From Lasiodiplodia sp. COLG20 (lineage: Eukaryota > Ascomycota > Dothideomycetes > Botryosphaeriales > Botryosphaeriaceae): a DNA stretch of 64,000 nucleotides. The first letter of the stretch is position 1; every line of letters begins with the position of its first letter. Shown piece after piece: positions 44,102-56,400 of the stretch. The translations under genes were made by a program, and so were the position numbers. The stretch covers positions 1,488,001 through 1,552,000 of the forward strand of contig VNWV01000002.1 of NCBI GenBank assembly GCA_009801085.1, given 5' to 3'. The notes below the pieces were generated by a model, which saw only the letters and a program-made list of their open reading frames with translations, was not told where the DNA came from and ran no database searches.

Positions 44102-46533
44102 ATGCCCTTCCGACTGCGGCTCGAGAGCGCCCGCTCCAAGCTGCTGGGCAGTAGGAGGAGTAGCACGGCGTCCGTCGCATCCTCGGCCATGGGCGGCGCG
44201 AGCTCAGAACAGGCGCGTAGTGTCGTTTCGCAACCCTCGTCCCCACACCCACGCACTCGCTCGTCGGGCACGCACAGCGTGCGAACCCCTCCGCCGCTCT
44301 CCGCCTTGAGCAAAGAGTCGCTGCCAGAGCCGCTGGAGCCGGAGAAACCGTCTCACTTGCGCGCTGATCAACACCAATCGCGGGACCGGCCGCCTGAAAC
44401 GATCGCCGACCGGTCCGAGAGCTTAACCTCAAAGGATCTGCAGCAGCAGGCCCAGCAACCACCTGCACCATCGCCGCCGCTGCCCACCCTCGCGCTCGAG
44501 GAGCCCTCGCCCGTCCCTGACGCGCCGCCCACCCAGCTGGGCCTCACGCTCCCCGGCGCCCTCAGCGCCCCCGACCTCCACGACGAGTCCGACGAGGCCC
44601 TGCACCCGCTGCCCACGCCCGAGGCTCTGCAGTCGCCCCGGCAGCAACGCCCGCACGCCATCCGCCGTCAGTCGCTGGTCCACAACTCGAATGCCCGAGT
44701 CATCAAGACCCTGCTCGACTCGCAGCGGACCCGTCCCTCGACCGCCAACAGCCAGGAGGACTACTTCTCGCTCAACGCCGGCATGCTTCACCGCAAGATC
44801 TGGGTCAAGCGACCCGGCGCCTCGGCCACCCTGGTCCAGATCAGGGAAGACGACCTGGTCGATGATGTGCGCGACATGATCCTGAAGAAGTACGCGAATT
44901 CGCTGGGCCGCAGCTACGACTCGCCCGACGTCTACCTGCGCATCGTCTCGCGCGATCCCGCCGCCCGCCCTGCCGAGAGGACACTTGGTCCCGAGGAGGA
45001 GATGTGCCGCACCTTGGACGAATACTTCCCCGGCGGCCAGACGGTCGATGAAGCTTTGATAATCGACGTGCCTCAGCGGCGCACGCCAAAGCCTTCGCCG
45101 CGCGTCCCCCTGCCGCCGCATGTCGCCCACTACTATGGCGAGACCCGGCCCGCCGAAACAGACGCCGACTACTTCCCGCCCATGCCCGTTCTCGGCGCGC
45201 CTTCTCCCGCCTCATTGACGTCGCTGTCCCACGATAGTCGCCAATCGCACGCCCACCAAGACGTTCGGTCAATTGCAGTCCTTACCACAGGCCAGGTACC
45301 TCCGCTCCCCTCGCCCGGTGCTACGCGCCAACGAACGCATCGTCCGAGGCCTCACCGGAACCTCACCTCCTCTCCAACCCAGAGCACGCATCCGCCTACT
45401 TCCACCTCGACCTCGCAGCATCTCTCCCGGCCGAACCGCGGACGCCTCGACTCCGGCGCATCGGACACAAAACATGCCGTCCAGGCAGCTGCGCCTCCCC
45501 CACCGACGCCCCCCGCGCCTGAAGTCGTGCCTGCTCCAGCAAAGACCTCGACACCGCCTACGCCAAGGGTCCAGTCCCCTGATCCCCGGAAGCCGAAAAA
45601 GAAGAAGAATAAGGAGACAAACGCAGACGCACCGAGCTTGCCCTCTGGTCTACTCGACGGCTCAGTTCCTCCTATCAATGTTCTGATTGTCGAAGACAAC
45701 ATTATCAACTTGAAACTGTTGGAGGCATTCATGAAACGTCTGAAGGTCCGCTGGCAAACGGCTATGAACGGCAGAGATGCCGTCACGAAGTGGCGCGCAG
45801 GAGGATTTCACTTGGTTCTGATGGACATTCAACTTCCCATCATGAGCGGATTGGAGGCGACGAAAGAGATCAGGCGCCTTGAGAGGGTGAATAACATTGG
45901 TGTTTTCAGCAACAGCAGTGCCAGTAGCACAGCGCCGGTACTACCAAAGGATAGATCTAGCAACGGAGAGCCAAAGGAGAACGACAAGCTCGGCGACGGC
46001 ATCATCTTCAAGAGCCCTGTTATCATTGTTGCCCTTACTGCAAGTTCACTTCAAAGTGATAGGCACGAGGCCCTTGCCGCAGGTTGCAACGATTTCTTGA
46101 CCAAGGTAAGATTGACGACTATCCAACCTCATTCCAGCAATCAGCAATGCGCGTCGTTGCATTTTGATATCGGTTGAACGTTCGCTAATTTCTAAAGCCT
46201 GTCAACTTTGTTTGGCTGGAGCGTAAGGTGAAAGAATGGGGATGCATGCAGGCTCTCATCGACTACGACGGCTGGCGGAAGTGGAAAACGTTTACGAGCG
46301 AGGTACCTCCCGAGGCGAAGGATAAACCCAAGGTGGGCAAAAAGAAGACCAACCGGGTCTCAATGTCGAAGCCTCCAGGGGCTCTTGCTGCGCTTGTTGC
46401 TCCCAGCCCTGAACAACAAGCGTTGGCGCAAGCCGTACAAGCTCCCGCTACAGACGCAGTGGTGGATGGCGCGGTGGAGATTGAGGATCTTCCACCTCCA
46501 GCTGACCTGATGGACGAAAGCCGAGGCAGTTAA
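44102..46533 (+). CDS. SSK1: Response regulator of the HOG pathway
   Basis: Model join(44102..46105, 46198..46533), 779 residues; the 92-nt intron joins FLTK to PVNFVWLERKV. Start 44102 (MPFRLRLESARSKLL) was preferred; 44057 is an in-frame alternative. The first half is long and disordered, with a conserved block around residues 228-330 (KIWVKRPGASATLVQI, CRTLDEYFPGGQTVDEALI) seen in fungal SSK1 proteins. The receiver domain starts at INVLIVEDN; the phosphoacceptor is Asp575 in LVLMDIQLP, with ALTAS and the conserved Lys of FLTKPVN. A Ser/Asn-rich insert sits between the beta3 and beta4 regions, as is common in this family. SSK1 receives phosphate from the HPt protein YPD1 and, when unphosphorylated, activates the SSK2-type MAPKKK. 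Confidence 0.93.
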
Positions 46534-48943
46534 AGAGATATACGTGTTTGGGGATGGCCATCATGCACCGAGATCGAACCGGATACTCCTATCGTCACCT
46601 GTCGAATACGTACCGGAAAAGATGCTACATTTCCAGAGATCATTTTATCCAGGCCGAAAGACAGAGCCGAGAGTTATCACGCGTTCAACTAACCTTTCCT
46701 AGTTTCACTGTACTAAGAGGCGACGTTTAACCCGACCGACCTTTCTCCGAAAGGCCCAAAATTTTCCTTCTCATTGGAGATTTTTGTAATTTTTTATTTC
46801 ATTCCGCCTCCTTCTCCTTATTTCTTCGAGGAGTGTTATAAGCATCATGGGGAAAAACACATCGGGCGCGAGGAGTACATTGTCGCATTGAGGTTTCCGT
46901 ATTCTCATGGCAAAGCGCGGCGCTTGGGTTGCCGGTTTCGAGACAGATTTCCTTTTTTTTCCCTTCCCCCTTATACATATCTATCTGTGCTTGCTCGTTC
47001 TGGATGGGTCTTGACTGTTCGAATTGGCTTCGTCTTCAGCTGCACCCACAAATCTTTGTCGAATGACAGGAGGGCCTAGCGCTTGAGATGTCGCCTTTTC
47101 AGAGCAGAAATGACGCAGGATGAGCCAGGCTCCGGTTATTCTTACCGCCCCTTTGCGGGTTTATACGTGCGGGTTTGTCGTACGGGAATTTCGTACGGGA
47201 ATGAGGAAAGCGTAGTTTCATTTGTACGGAAAGTGATAGTCGCAAGAAGGAAAGTGTGGCTTGCCGAGAGTTTTCCTAGTTTTGCTCATTATGTTCGTAG
47301 AGCCAGCCCGATACCAGAGAGAAGCTCCCACTTCCTCCGTTGTCTAGCTGCGAGACGGTGGTTAATATCATGCGTACCGTAATCGGTGAGAGAGATCGTA
47401 GAGAATAAATACGTGGATCGGTTCAATTCAAGATTGTTGGGATGTTCATGTGATAAGACGTGTAGATTGAGTTGGATGGAAGGGGATTTGCTACTGAGGG
47501 GCTGTGCTTCATTGGACAACTCACTAGCATCTCTGGTTGGAGAGGGTCTATTCTTTTGCGGCCTATTTGGCTGCTTTAACGGAAATAGTGAGATACGTCT
47601 ATTTAGTAGAGAAGTTCGTCCGCGTTCGGCTAGTGGAGATCTTGAACGGGGTCGCTTCTATGGCACTATCATGTGGCGTCTCAAAGTGATTCCAATCATT
47701 CAGCTTTCATCACGTTCCGATCCACAGCAGGTTTACGCGAGTTGAGATTGGGACACTGCATGGCAACAAATTCTTCAAACTAGCGGAACCGAGAGAAGTC
47801 CTTGCCGAGCATTTCCTGTCAGGTCGCGTGAGCATGCCGAAAATTCGCCGGCTTGGCATCGCCTGGCGATACTTTCGCTGTCGCGATCGGTGCTCCCCCG
47901 CTATTCGTAGACCTCCTTGCTCATCTCAACCACCTGCACAGGTACTGGACCGCGATACTTTGGCTCGTCACATATTCGCTGCGTCTCATCACAGCCTCCC
48001 AGCATGCGCGTCGAACCAAAGCTCCATGGGTGCTATTCAACACCAAGCAATCGGACCTCGGGCCTAAATTGCTTGACTATGTTTCCCTGGACCCTGTCCA
48101 ACCAGAATTCCCAGCGCCTCTGCAATCGGTGTTTTGGCAATAGATCGTTGTGGCGAGCTATGAGAAGAGGTTGAACCATCCACTGTTGCCTGGGCCAAGC
48201 TTCCCATGGCAGGGCCTGCCAAGACAGTAGTCATCAAGTCCAGGCATCGCAATCGCATCCCTACGCTGTGCAAGGGACAGCTCCGCCTTGCTCACAGCCC
48301 CTCTCGCTGCTATGTGATAAGGTGGCTAGTGATTTGGAGATATTTCTCAGGAACCGAAGAATAGGGTCCGGGGACCAGAGAATTCTAAAGGTTCCAGCTT
48401 TCGCCGCAAACGTCAGGGCCATTCGCGCTAAGGTCAAGCGAAGCGTCCAGACTTGCCCGTTTGAGGAGAGCTGGAGATGTTGCTAACGCGTTGCGGAAAA
48501 CCTGTGTTCCCTTCTGGAAAGTCCCTTCGGATGTCCCGAACGCGCTGGTCTAGGGATACTACGGCACGACGAGCTCGATAGCGCTTTGCGCTTCGACAAT
48601 GCTTCCATGCAGGGATGGAGATGCTTCCAGACTGGACGGAAACGTGGTAGATTCGCATGGCTGTGCCTCTCCCCCATGGGGGACAATTTGTAAGTGAGCG
48701 ATGCAAATGGCACAGTGTTGTAGAGACGATACTTAAGCAGACGGGGCCATGCATCGAGTTCAGGCTTCTAACAACTCATTCACTCTCACTCTCCCTCACT
48801 ATTGAAGACAATCTCTTCGATCTTTCCCTTTCGTTGAGCACATGCTCCCGGTAATCCTTGCCTCCTTCTCTGGGCACTGATTCCTCGACCCTGCCAACCA
48901 CTATCCCTCAGAGATTTTCGATACTAAACAACAAACCGTCATC
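46534..48943. other. Intergenic region
   Basis: The left part is the probable 3' untranslated region of SSK1 (pyrimidine- and T-rich), with a short tandem repeat CGTACGGGAAT near 47178-47200. Short frames at 47.4-48.2 kb have no recognised domain. The right end is the CT-rich leader of the Ser/Ala-rich gene. Confidence 0.45.
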
Positions 48944-51900
48944 ATGCATACCAAGCAGACCATCATGGCGCTCCTCGCCATCGGCGGTATGACCGCCAAC
49001 TGCGCTCCCTTTCGAGATGATCGCCAGCACGGCCACCGTCTTTCCTTTCAAGTCGACAGCTCCGGCTCCCCCTCGCTCTTCGCGAAACGCGCCTTTGCTG
49101 TGAATGAGGATTACCATCTTCATCAGCAAGGCTTGGAGGAGGAGAACAGCTACGTCCTTGCCGAGCGCGAAGCCAAGGGCACCGATGACGCTAAGAAGAG
49201 CACTGAAAAGACAGAAGCGGAGAAGAAATCTGAGAACGAGAAGGCCGCCAAGGAGAAGGCCGAGAAAGAGAAGGCCGAGAGGGAAAAGGCTGAGAAAGAG
49301 AAGGCCGAGAAAGACAAGAAGGAAAAAGAAGCAGCCAGCAAAGCGAAGACCACCGGCAAGCTGGCCAGGCGTGATGATGGAGAAGGAGGAGGAGGAGGAG
49401 GAGGAGGAGGCTCGGGAGGGAACAGTGGCCAGGGCGGCGGCGGTAGCGGCGGTAGCGGCGGAAACGGCGGCGGCGGCGGCGGAAATGACAGCAGCAGCAC
49501 TCCCCCCGCCAGCAGCGATGTCGAGAGCAGTGCTGCCGCAAGTAGTGCTCCCGCTAGCAGTGCCCCCGCCAGTGTCGCCGCCAGCAGCACTCCCGCCAGC
49601 AGTGCTCCAGCTAGCAGCGATATCGACAGCAGCGCTCCCGCCAGCAGTGCTCCCGCTAGCAGTGCCCCAGCCAGCAGTGCCCCGGCGTCCAGTGCCCCCG
49701 AGAGCAGCGCACCCGCGTCCAGTGCTGCCGCATCCAGTGCTCCAGCGTCGAGTGCTGCCGCGTCGAATGCTCCCGCCAGCAGTGATGCTGCTAGTAGCGC
49801 CCCCGCATCCAGTGCTCCTGCATCCAGTGCTGCCGCCAGCAGTGCTCCCGCATCCAGCGCCCCCGCCAGCAGTGATGCTGCCAGCAGTGCTCCTGCTAGT
49901 AGTGATGCTGCCAGCAGCGCTCCCGCATCCAGTGCTCCTGTGTCAAATGGAGGTGATGCTAGCAGCGCCCCTGCGTCCAGTGCTCCTGCGTCGAGTGCTC
50001 CCGCCAGCAGTGATGCTGCCAGCAGCGCTCCCGCATCTAGTGCTCCCGCGTCTAGTGCTGCCGCGTCGAGTGCTCCTGTCAGCAGTGATGCTGCCAGCAG
50101 CGCTCCCGCGTCCAGTGCCCCGGCTTCCAGTGCTCCAGCTAGCAGCGCTCCCGCCAGCAGCGCGCCAGCATCTAGTGGAGGTGATGCTAGTATTGCTGCC
50201 GCCAGCAGTGTTCCTGCTAGTAGCGCTCCCGCCAGCAGCGATGTCGCCAGCAGCAGCGCTCCAGCCAGTAGTGATGCCGCCAGCAGCAGTGCTCCCGCCT
50301 CCAGCAACGCTCCCGCAGCCGCCGTCAGCAGCGCTCCAGCATCCAGCAGTGAAGCCGTCAGCAGCGGTGCTCCTGCTTCCAGCAACGCTCCCAGCAGCAG
50401 CGCTCCGGCGTCTACTGGTGATGTCGCTAGCAGCAGTGCTCCCGCGTCCAGCAATGCTCCAGCAGCCGTCAGCAGTGATGCCGCCAGCAGCAGCGCTCCC
50501 GCGTCCAACAGCGAACCGGCCGTCATCAGCAACAGCGGAGATGCCGCCGTCGTTAGCAGCAGCGCTCAAGCCCCGGTAGCCGCCAGCAGCAGCTCTCCCG
50601 CCGTCGTCAGCAGCGGAGATGCCGCCGTCGTTAGTAACAGTGCTCAGGCTCCGGCTAGCAGCAGCACTCAAGCTTCGGCCAGCAGCAGTGCTGAAGCTTT
50701 CGCCGACAGCAGCGTTCCCACTGCCAGTTCTCCTGCTAGCAGCAGCGTAGATGTCACCAGCAGTGCGCCTGCCAGCAGCAGTGCAGGTGATTTCGCCGGC
50801 ACGTCTAGTGATATCACGACCAGCAGCGCCACGCCATTCGTGGCCGTCGAAACTGATGTCACCAGCAGCGCGCCAGTTACAGCGTCTGAGAGCACGGCTA
50901 GCAGCAGCGCACCAATTGTAGCCTCTGAGAGCAGCACTACTCCAGTTGAGGCGGCCGAAATCACAGCCAGCAGCAGCGCGCCAGGTTCAGCCTCGACCAG
51001 CAGCAATACCCCAATTGAAGCGGCCGAAATCACGGCCAGCAGCAGCTCTGCCGATGACAGGTCTCCCGCCGCCGTTGCGCCCAGCAGCAGCTCTTCCAGC
51101 AGCAACGCGCCCTCGCCCGCCATCGTCGCGCCCAGCAGTAGCTCTTCTGGCGGTAACTCTCCCGCTGTCGTCGCACCTAGCAGCAGCTCTCCTGGTGGCA
51201 ACTCTCCCGCTGTCGTTGCGCCCAGTAGCAGCTCTCCCGGCAGGAACTCTCCCGCTATCATCGCGCCTAGCAGTAGCACTCCTAGTAGCAGCCCTCCAAG
51301 CAGCAGCACGCGTACGCCCTCGCCCGTTATTTTCGCGCCCAGCAGCAGCTCTCCCAGCAGCAACAGCAACAAGCCCAACGTCGTCGCGCCTAGCCCCAGC
51401 AGCACGCTTAGCAGCACTCTTTCTACTTTCATCAAAGCCGCGTCTAGTACCGCCGCTTCTAGCATTAAGCCTGCGTTCAGCAGCGCTGCGCCTATCATCG
51501 CTTCTTCTAGCACTAAGCCAACGTCTAGCAGCCCTACACCGACATCTAGCAGAACCACATTCAGCAGTGCTATTTCCAGCATCAAGCCCGCGTTCAGCAA
51601 TGCCGCTCCAAGCAGCGCTACTTCTAATAAGCCTGCATCGAGCAGCGCCCCCTCAAGCATCAAGCCCGTGGCGAGTAGCGCCGCCCCCTCAAGCAGCAAA
51701 CCCGCGTCGAGCAGCGCCCCTTCAAGCAACAAGCCCGCCTCCGCCGCTCCTTCGAGCCTCAAGCCCACGTCGAGCAGCGCTCATTCAAGCAGCGCTACTT
51801 CAAGCAAGCCCCCGTCTGTCGCTCCATCGAGCAGCAAGCCCGCGGTTGTCGCCCCTTCGAGTAATAAGCCCGCGTCGAGCAGCGCCCATTCGAGCAGCGC

Positions 51901-52807
51901 CCCTTCAAGCATCAAGCCTGCATCTGTTGCTCCCTCGAGCAGCAAGCCCGCGTCTGTCGCTCCCTCGAGCAGCAAGCCTGCGTCTGTTGCTCCTTCAAGC
52001 AGCAAGCCTGTGGCCGCCGCTCCTTCGAGCACCAAGCCCGCATCCAGCAGTGTTCATTCAAGCAGCGCTCCTTCAAGCAAGCCCCCGTCCGCTGCTCCTT
52101 CGAGCGTCAAGCCCGCTTCAAGCAGCGCTCACTCAAGCAGCGCCACTTCAAGCAAGGCCGCGCCCAACGCCGCGCCTTCAAGCAGCAGACCCGCCGCTTC
52201 GAGCAGTGCTACTTCCAACAGGCCTACGTCCAGTGCTCCTTCAAGCAAACCCTCATCTAGCGCCGCTGCTTCGAGCAAGCCCACGTCTAGTAGCGCTCCC
52301 ATCAAGCCCGCAACAGCGAGCAGCGTCGCTTCCGCCAAGCCCGTGTCGAGCAGCGCTACTTCCAACCGGCCCGCATCAAGCAGCGCTGCTTCCAGCAAAG
52401 CCGCTACTGGCAGCACTACACTCAGAACTCTTGCTGCCAGCACCGCTGCCTCCAGCAAGCCTTCTTCCAGCAGCGCCACTGTTAGAGCCACGTCTGCCAG
52501 CCCCGCTCCTACGAGATCTACTGTTGCCAAGCGCGACGCGAAGCATGGCAGTGACGATAAGGACAATGGTGCCGATGACAAGAAGAACGGCCCTGACGAC
52601 AAGAAGAACGGTGCTGATGACAAGAAGAACGTTGCCAACGACAAGAACAATGCCGCCAGCAACACTGCTTCGGGCAGCGCCCCTACCAGCACCAAGGCCA
52701 ACGGAGACGACAAGAACAAGAACAAAGGGACCATCAAGGCGAGCAAGGGAGATGACAAGAAGAAAGGCCCTTCCAAGCGCGGTCCTTGCTGGAAAGTCAA
52801 ATGTTGA
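48944..52807 (+). CDS. Secreted Ser/Ala/Pro-rich repeat protein with Kex2-type sites and a two-Cys C-terminal octapeptide
   Basis: A single exon of 1287 residues. Residues 1-21 are a signal peptide (MALLAIGGMTANCAP core). A Lys/Glu-rich heptad segment follows at about 75-135 (EKAEKEKAEREKAEKEK), then a Gly-rich linker. Next come about 1000 residues of low-complexity ASSAP-type repeats that change to SSSKPAS-type repeats, likely heavily O-glycosylated. Four dibasic processing sites are visible: KR 48-49, RR 142-143, KR 1196-1197 and KR 1278-1279. After 1197 there are about four copies of DDKKNG-. The last eight residues, GPCWKVKC, directly follow a KR, and their two Cys are the only ones outside the signal peptide. 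It could be a cell-wall mucin-like protein or a precursor of a secreted peptide; function not recognised. Confidence 0.82.
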   Translation: MHTKQTIMALLAIGGMTANCAPFRDDRQHGHRLSFQVDSSGSPSLFAKRAFAVNEDYHLHQQGLEEENSYVLAEREAKGTDDAKKSTEKTEAEKKSENEKAAKEKAEKEKAEREKAEKEKAEKDKKEKEAASKAKTTGKLARRDDGEGGGGGGGGGSGGNSGQGGGGSGGSGGNGGGGGGNDSSSTPPASSDVESSAAASSAPASSAPASVAASSTPASSAPASSDIDSSAPASSAPASSAPASSAPASSAPESSAPASSAAASSAPASSAAASNAPASSDAASSAPASSAPASSAAASSAPASSAPASSDAASSAPASSDAASSAPASSAPVSNGGDASSAPASSAPASSAPASSDAASSAPASSAPASSAAASSAPVSSDAASSAPASSAPASSAPASSAPASSAPASSGGDASIAAASSVPASSAPASSDVASSSAPASSDAASSSAPASSNAPAAAVSSAPASSSEAVSSGAPASSNAPSSSAPASTGDVASSSAPASSNAPAAVSSDAASSSAPASNSEPAVISNSGDAAVVSSSAQAPVAASSSSPAVVSSGDAAVVSNSAQAPASSSTQASASSSAEAFADSSVPTASSPASSSVDVTSSAPASSSAGDFAGTSSDITTSSATPFVAVETDVTSSAPVTASESTASSSAPIVASESSTTPVEAAEITASSSAPGSASTSSNTPIEAAEITASSSSADDRSPAAVAPSSSSSSSNAPSPAIVAPSSSSSGGNSPAVVAPSSSSPGGNSPAVVAPSSSSPGRNSPAIIAPSSSTPSSSPPSSSTRTPSPVIFAPSSSSPSSNSNKPNVVAPSPSSTLSSTLSTFIKAASSTAASSIKPAFSSAAPIIASSSTKPTSSSPTPTSSRTTFSSAISSIKPAFSNAAPSSATSNKPASSSAPSSIKPVASSAAPSSSKPASSSAPSSNKPASAAPSSLKPTSSSAHSSSATSSKPPSVAPSSSKPAVVAPSSNKPASSSAHSSSAPSSIKPASVAPSSSKPASVAPSSSKPASVAPSSSKPVAAAPSSTKPASSSVHSSSAPSSKPPSAAPSSVKPASSSAHSSSATSSKAAPNAAPSSSRPAASSSATSNRPTSSAPSSKPSSSAAASSKPTSSSAPIKPATASSVASAKPVSSSATSNRPASSSAASSKAATGSTTLRTLAASTAASSKPSSSSATVRATSASPAPTRSTVAKRDAKHGSDDKDNGADDKKNGPDDKKNGADDKKNVANDKNNAASNTASGSAPTSTKANGDDKNKNKGTIKASKGDDKKKGPSKRGPCWKVKC

Positions 52808-53461
52808 GCTGGGGGTTTAGTTTTTGCTTCATTTCTTTCCTTCCTTCGGCGTTCCACGGAGTGATGAGTAATGAATTATATATGGAATTATAGTATTTAT
52901 GGTATATTTATCAAACTTCATACTTGCTTACCTTCATTGCCGTGTTCCATCGCCGTTTTTAATACTTTTTTCCAACACTCAGTATCAACCCAATGCATGC
53001 ATTTACTTAGGAATACAAACTACCCAATTACCCCTTTTCATATCACGCCATTTGTTCATAGCAACTTGCATTTATTCAGAGCATGCAACTGCTCGTTCAT
53101 AAGTAGCAGCAGTATTAAATTTCTCAATTGATACTGCTCAACAATATCTCATCACTGCACAAATCGATCACTGCATTTTCATGAAAACTGCTGTTCTGCA
53201 GCATTTACTTTCCATCTGTTCTTAATGATAGGCTTTCCGGAATTACTTAATTGGACTCTGGCTACGCCCCCAAGGCCCTACAATATTGGCCCATGGCCTG
53301 GTAATTTGGACTGCTAAGCCATGACCTTTAGGTAGCCGAAAGCCGAAACAGGGACTCTGCGCAATAACAGCATGCACTCTCTTTGAAGTCTGCGTTCAGT
53401 AGATAGACTATCACATACGGTATGAAATGAAAGTTGGAATACGAGCAAATGAGCACACATA
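52808..53461. other. AT-rich intergenic region
   Basis: 3' flanks of the Ser/Ala-rich gene and the AAA gene (convergent). No gene recognised. Confidence 0.6.
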
Positions 53462-56400
53462 TTAAGGGACCCGATCCCCCTTCTCCTTCGCCAGTTCGTC
53501 ATCATCGACATCGCCCTTCACCTTGATGAGGTACTGGTCGAATTCGCCTGACACCGCAATCGAGTGCTGCAAGTGTCCAATGTTAAGCGGCTCATCATTG
53601 TACAGAGCCAACTGCCGGGCCGTCGTAATGGCATTGCGGATCTGGCGCCCATTCATAGGGTATTCCGACAAACTCCCAACCTTACCCAATATACCATCAA
53701 CGTCCATGCTCTCGTTCAGCTCCTGCAGCCGCGTGATAAAATTGGTCCATATCTGGGCGCGCTGCGGCTGCTCGAGGTTCTTGTAGTGCAGGGCCAGCTG
53801 GATGCGCGACTTGAACGCCTCATCGAACGTGCCGACGCGGTTGCTCGTCAGTATCAGAATCCCGCTGTAGTACTCGAGCGTGCGCAGGAAGACGGAGACG
53901 AGCGCGTTGCGCGCCAGGTCCTCGAGCGAGCGCTGCTCGAGAAACACGTCTGCCTCGTCGAGGAGCACGACGCAGTCCCATATTCGCCCCAGGTAGAAGA
54001 CGGACTCGAGGTACTTTTCCACCTCCCGCGGTTCGATGCCGATGTCGCCGCACGTGACACGGTACAAAGGCTTCTCGGCGATCTCGGCTACGCTTTCGGC
54101 GGTGAGTGTCTTGCCTGTGCCGGGACCGCCGTGGAGGAGGACGATGAGGCCGGTGCCTTTGCCTGAGACCATGTCGGTGGCGCGGTCGGCGGCGATTTTG
54201 TTGCTGACGAGGGCGCGGATGAGCATCTTGTTTTCGGGTTTGAGTTCGAGCGTTTCGAAGGCTGATTTGTTCCAGCGGATTGGGGAAATGCAGTCCACCC
54301 GCAAATTGACTAGGGTTCTGCTGGTCAGCGCTGACAATATGTAGTTCAGGGGATATGAGTTGCTCAGGGGTTCCGTCTTTCACTCACCCCATTTCTTTTC
54401 CATGATGTCGAAACCGTAGATGTTTGGCGGAAACAAATACAGAAGATCATCAGGCGGTTCTTCAGAAGCCATCGAATTTGAGCCCAGATCATCCCGTTTG
54501 GTTTCTTTGGTATGGCTGCTCTTCTCGTCAGTGCCGTGCATCTTCAAGTAAGCCGTCACGTCGACGAGGAAGCGTGTATCGAACTACTTTGGAATCAGCG
54601 CATGATCACGGCCACAGCCCTGCTGCCATGCTTACATAGTCAGTATCCTCCGTCACATTTGGGCCGTTGTATGTGACGTAGTTGTGGTGGCGGCAGCTCC
54701 AAAACGTTTTGCTTCGGAGACGGAGGAGCTCTACAGTTTCATCCTTGGCGTACTCAAGAGGGTAAAGACTCAACTCGGTGATCTTCCTAGTAGTTGTGCG
54801 TGGTGTCTTCAAGACCACGCTGACCTGGATCACCTCTCGAAAGAAAGTTCCGTTGAAACTCCACGAGTGCGCGGCCCCTTGCAACCTGACTTGGTCTTTT
54901 TGATATGATGCTTCCAAGAAAGATGTCTGGACGACGCCAGTGATCTGCTTATTCTCATCACGCCGCACCAAGATGTCTGCCGGTGCGAAAAGATATCGCG
55001 CTGTGCTGACATCCACCAATCCTTCTCCAAAGAGGGTCTGAGCGTTTTGCCATGCATTCCCAAATCGTGTTTGAAGAAAGTCGAGAAGATCCTGAAACTG
55101 GTATCTCTGTTCCCGGCTCAGATGTCTGGCACCTTCTCTCAATTGCGGAAGGAAATGGTAGGCAAATACATCCATGTCAAAGAAGTCTCTCCCGTCGTGG
55201 TGCGCACGGTAATAATCCAGCACGGGGTCAGTATCGCTGACAACTTGAATTGCATCCAGTAGAATAGGCGACAGGATACGAATGATAGTCTTTACGTTGA
55301 GTGTGTTGACAGCGTCACTCTCTGGCTCTGATGTCGACATTGAGCTCATTCGAACTGATTTTGATCGAGTTTGGGTTTCAAAGGTCTCAAGGACCAGAAA
55401 AGCCACCTTTCCTCTTTTTTGCCATTCTTCAAACAGGGAAATATCGTCAATGCGGCTCTTTCCGTGATACGAATACCTACCAGAAGAATCCTTGCGCCGG
55501 ACAGGCCGGTCAAGAAAGAAGGCTGACTCATTGCCATGATCCACCCGATAAAGGACTATATGGGTGGATCTCTTTGGTTGAGCCGCGCTCTTACTAAGAA
55601 GCTTTCGGAGCTCTGAGTTCTGGCGCTTGAGGTGTCTAATCTCTTGTTCGTCGGCCAATGACTGTTTCCGTAGATTGACGTCATCTTCCAAGTCCGCAGA
55701 CTGTGCCCTCTGGACATGCTTCTGTTTCGCTCTCCGCAGATGGCTTTTGCCGTTTCCAGGCTGGCATGGTTTCAGTGGTGGTAGGTGAATGCTGCGTTTT
55801 CCCATCCTACCGATTTCCTCTTCTGTATCTAGATCGATCAATGACGGCTCAGCCGCAGATTTGTTCGACCTATTTGAGATGCTTAAATCCACGGGATTCA
55901 ACATGCCAATACCAAGCGCAGCTTTTATAGCTGCACCTAAATCGGCTCGTATTTTTTCTTTATTCCGATGGTCAAGTGTACGATATCCTGATTCGTCTGC
56001 GAAAATCGAAACGTCAGACTCCACGGCATCCACTTTGTAAATCCCCTCCTCATTCTTAGCAGCTTGCTCCATAGGTCTTTGCCGATACCGATACTTTTCT
56101 GCGCTGCTTCTCATTGGAACAACCTCGTTCCGTTGTGAATGCGCTTGTTTTCCATTGGATAAGAATGGTGGTTCACTGTCCGAGTTTCTGTCTTCCTGAG
56201 AGACATCTAATCTCGTGTCGGGAGGCTCGGCGGAAGACATTTCTGACTGTTCAGTGTGACTCTTTCTCTTGTAGACTCCAATCGAAACACCATTTCCTTG
56301 CATCCGTTTTGCTGAAGAAGGGCAAGGAGGATACGGCTCAGAGAGCGATATACAGGAGTCATCCATAAGGGACGAATAACTCTCAGACTGGGCTTTGAGT

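Noticed and set aside
46570..46600. Minus-strand GGTTCGATCTC resembling a B box
   Set aside because: The flanking bases do not form a T stem and no cloverleaf can be drawn.
49150..50532. 460-residue minus-strand Leu/Ala frame inside the Ser/Ala gene
   Set aside because: A consequence of the codon repeat; the plus frame has a signal peptide and processing sites.
50946..52820. 624-residue alternative plus frame in the Ser/Ala gene
   Set aside because: Same cause; it has no independent start context and a biased composition.
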